Shown here: piece by piece, positions 15,197-16,669 of the stretch | How the letters are laid out: each line of letters starts with the position of its first letter | How positions within the stretch are numbered: position 1 is the first letter of the stretch | NCBI GenBank assembly: GCA_009665115.1 | Contig: WJXE01000011.1 | Coordinates: forward strand, 1 to 16,669 | Direction of reading: 5' to 3' | Length of the DNA: 16,669 nt | Source of the DNA: Nitrosopumilales archaeon | Lineage (GTDB): Archaea; Thermoproteota; Nitrososphaeria; Nitrososphaerales; Nitrososphaeraceae | Translations under genes and position numbers: made by a program | Notes under the pieces: model-generated | The model's input: the letters and a program-made list of their open reading frames with translations, nothing else | The model's database searches: none | Told to the model about the DNA's origin: nothing

Positions 15197-15427
15197 TTAG
15201 TCCATCACAATCATCGTCAGGGTCGATTTGACGCCATTAAGTTTACGGAGTTTCCAGGTTATTGTTTCCTTGACTCTTTCCATTGTGTTTGCTTCAACTT
15301 GGGCTACTATATCATACACTCCATAGACTTGATAAACTTCCTTAACTCCTTCAAGTTTCTTTAGCTCGTTCACGATGGAATCTTCACTTCCGAGTTCAGC
15401 ATTCATCAATACAAACGCCTTTGGCAT
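15197..15427 (-). CDS. Stand-alone Lrp/AsnC ligand-binding (RAM) domain protein
   Basis: This 76-residue protein consists only of the RAM domain found at the C-terminus of Lrp/AsnC regulators, a beta-alpha-beta-beta-alpha-beta fold that binds amino acids and assembles into oligomers. AFVLMNAELGSEDSIVNEL, the glycine-containing VYGVYDIVAQVEA turn and the closing STLTMIVMD strand are typical. There is no DNA-binding helix-turn-helix, so it cannot be a classical repressor; such stand-alone RAM proteins are common in archaea and may modulate full-length Lrp proteins or sense amino acids. The ATG at 15427 lies 25 bases behind an excellent TATA box, so the mRNA is probably leaderless. It is monocistronic or read with the zinc-finger gene downstream. 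A link to the aromatic amino acid locus is speculative. Confidence 0.9.
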   Translation of the reverse strand: MPKAFVLMNAELGSEDSIVNELKKLEGVKEVYQVYGVYDIVAQVEANTMERVKETITWKLRKLNGVKSTLTMIVMD

Positions 15428-15448
15428 AACAACCTATTTCATTGTGAA

Positions 15449-15456
15449 ATATAAAA
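15449..15456 (-). promoter_or_regulatory. TATA box of the RAM-domain gene
   Basis: On the minus strand TTTTATAT, within GTTTTTATATTT, is centred about 25 bases before the ATG at 15427. This is the clearest core promoter in the window and implies transcription starting at the start codon. Confidence 0.55.
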
Positions 15457-15754
15457 ACATGATGCGATAACAAGTATCAAGCGCATAAGCGCGCGATTTA
15501 CTGCATAAGGTTTCGACTCGATTCCGGCTGACGAACACGTATCGTAGGTCAGACATTATGATTACAGGAGGGATTGCATAGCCAGAACCCATGATAACAT
15601 TCCAAGACTCTCCAAAAATCCTTTAACAAATTGAGCGTCATTAATCTAAACAGATGGACTATGGTAGCATGACGTTTTAATGCTTAGCAATTTTCTTTGC
15701 TATAATAGAGGATGTCGCGGGACATGCCTATTTTTACGCGGTACCGTTATTTTC

Positions 15755-15762
15755 AAAAAAAA
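15755..15762 (-). terminator. T8-tract terminator of the 83-residue gene
   Basis: An uninterrupted run of eight T residues on the minus strand lies about 53 bases after the stop codon of the gene at 15815. Such a tract is enough for termination by archaeal RNA polymerase. No strong hairpin precedes it. Confidence 0.5.
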
Positions 15763-15814
15763 CGAAGATCCTTGGTCATAAAACGCGTCCACACTTGACC
15801 CCCGAAAGGATTAG

Positions 15815-16066
15815 CTACAGAATATGTTCGATTGCTTTTTGGACATCTCCAGCATCTATGACATCTCCTGCAATCATTGCCTCTAGTAACCTCAAAACAA
15901 CCAATTCTCCGGTGGCACCCGCAATCGCTTTCGGGATAACAACACATACCTCATCTACGATCACGGTAACCTCATTGTCAGCAGCACCGCTCCAATCCTT
16001 TGGGATGCCAACATAGTAGTAATTGGAATCAGACCTGTTTAGTTCTTGATAGATAACTTGAACCAT
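15815..16066 (-). CDS. Hypothetical protein (83 residues)
   Basis: I do not recognise this family. The protein starts MVQVIYQELNRSDSNYYYVG and continues with PKDWSGAADNEVTVIVDEV, then a hydrophobic, glycine- and alanine-rich middle and a helical C-terminal end AGDVIDAGDVQKAIEHIL. It is acidic and probably soluble and cytosolic, since there is no clear signal peptide or long membrane helix. An in-frame TTG at 16072 would add two residues, but the ATG at 16066 is preferred because a TATA box is centred about 27 bases upstream, fitting a leaderless mRNA. A T8 tract follows the gene. Promoter, terminator and composition make it likely real; nothing nearby hints at a function. Confidence 0.66.
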   Translation of the reverse strand: MVQVIYQELNRSDSNYYYVGIPKDWSGAADNEVTVIVDEVCVVIPKAIAGATGELVVLRLLEAMIAGDVIDAGDVQKAIEHIL

Positions 16067-16087
16067 GGGCAAATTTCTTTCCCCGTG

Positions 16088-16097
16088 TTAAATTAAT
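16088..16097 (-). promoter_or_regulatory. TATA box of the 83-residue gene
   Basis: ATTAATTTAA on the minus strand is centred about 27 bases before the ATG at 16066, the spacing for a leaderless transcript, and decides the start in favour of that ATG over the TTG at 16072. Confidence 0.5.
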
Positions 16098-16669
16098 CTT
16101 TGTTTTTTGGATCGATGTGCCTAAACGTACAATTTCGAAGTCTAAGTTTGCGTGCCATATTTACATTCAGTTTATCGTAGTTAGAACAGCCGGGTCTAAA
16201 CGCATGGCTGGTGACGGAATAAAAGTAATCGGTAAAGAATTCTAAATTGGAGATGGGACCTATTGGCGTATCACTCCTTTGAATACTGCATTAACAGACA
16301 GTCCGAAAAACTATAGCAGATACCAACCAAGTCAGCTTTATTCCAATCATATATCAGTAAATGCTGTACCTACGGGTTAGAGAAATAGCAATATGCTTTA
16401 ACAACGTACACCAAAAATCCTCACAATCCAATGATAACAACAGCCACTGACTCTATCTCCATTCTGAGGATATCATCTGAATAATCTTAATCTCATTTAC
16501 TATTGTAAACACATGTCGTGATAACCTATACGACTACTACTACCATAGACGATCTTGACCCCTAGTCGAACGAACGTGCTCTCTATTCCAATGATTGACT
16601 AATCTCTGCTTGTTCTCTTCTAGTTTAGAAAATGAATGCACGGTAAAATAAAGCATAAATCTCCAGCCT
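16098..16669. other. About 570 bases at the right edge without a secure gene
   Basis: I see no recognisable protein, tRNA or repeat array here. On the minus strand a frame open from the right edge carries ATG at 16656 and ends with TAG at 16540-16542 (38 residues beginning MLYFTVHSFSKLEENKQR); it could be the end of a gene outside the window or chance. The remaining frames are closed every few codons. The composition is AT-rich, as expected for intergenic DNA. Confidence 0.45.

Larger units (their letters stand above)
15428..15814. other. 387-base gap between the RAM gene and the 83-residue gene
   Basis: No secure gene. It contains the RAM gene TATA box (15449-15456), two short perfect stems, AGCAA/TTGCT (15686-15701) and ATGTC/GACAT (15712-15725), followed by T5 on the plus strand, and an A8 run at 15755-15762 that acts as a T tract on the minus strand. 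A 40-codon minus-strand frame (15434-15556) ends six bases before the RAM gene but covers its promoter. No tRNA pattern is visible. Confidence 0.5.

Noticed and set aside
15434..15556. 40-codon minus-strand frame ending six bases before the RAM gene
   Set aside because: It covers the clear TATA box of the RAM gene and has no family look; chance is the simpler explanation.
15795..16016. 73-codon plus-strand frame
   Set aside because: It is antisense to the 83-residue gene, which has a promoter and T-tract terminator; the plus frame has neither.
16204..16245. 13-codon frame starting ATGGCTGGTGAC
   Set aside because: Too short to support, with no TATA element at the right distance and no recognisable motif.

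Overview
The window is archaeal and most likely from a Thaumarchaeota/Nitrososphaeria-type genome. The evidence is the archaeal early shikimate route (ADH synthase plus 3-dehydroquinate synthase II instead of DAHP synthase and AroB), a GHMP-family shikimate kinase instead of bacterial AroK, TATA-box promoters at about -27, several apparently leaderless genes, and small stand-alone C2H2 zinc-finger proteins. The lineage below archaeon is inferred from gene content; I could not search databases.

Positions 1-10254 form an almost complete aromatic amino acid locus on the + strand. ADH synthase and DHQ synthase II come first and overlap. A T7 tract then probably ends that transcript. An orphan beta-class DNA methyltransferase and a 49-residue C2H2 zinc-finger gene follow. 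Next come aroD, aroE, archaeal shikimate kinase and aroA (EPSP synthase), each overlapping the next. After a 133-base gap with a TATA box come aroC, a chorismate mutase-aminotransferase fusion and tyrA, packed with 0-6 base gaps. Together these convert the ADH precursors to chorismate, prephenate and then the tyrosine branch. No prephenate dehydratase, tryptophan gene or precursor-making ADH pathway enzyme for the sugar is present in the window. Most internal genes of the locus start with TTG or GTG.

Positions 10255-11013 have no convincing gene, but do have a good TATA box placed in front of a short reading frame that is interrupted by one stop. Positions 11014-13122 encode a large thioredoxin-domain (DUF255/YyaL/SPATA20-like) protein.

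From 13163 to 16066 the genes lie on the - strand: an unrecognised 107-residue protein, a rhomboid protease with a C-terminal soluble extension, a second small C2H2 zinc-finger protein, a single-domain Lrp/AsnC ligand-binding (RAM) protein, and an 83-residue unknown protein. Several have TATA boxes 25-31 bases before the start codon, the layout of leaderless archaeal mRNAs. The gaps 13487-13881, 15428-15814 and 16067-16669 hold no secure genes; one contains a possible decayed reading frame just behind the rhomboid gene.

I see no defence system, CRISPR array, complete insertion sequence, tRNA or rRNA. The most interesting points are the wedge of methyltransferase and zinc-finger genes inside the aro locus, the mutase-aminotransferase fusion, and the small unexplained reading frames.
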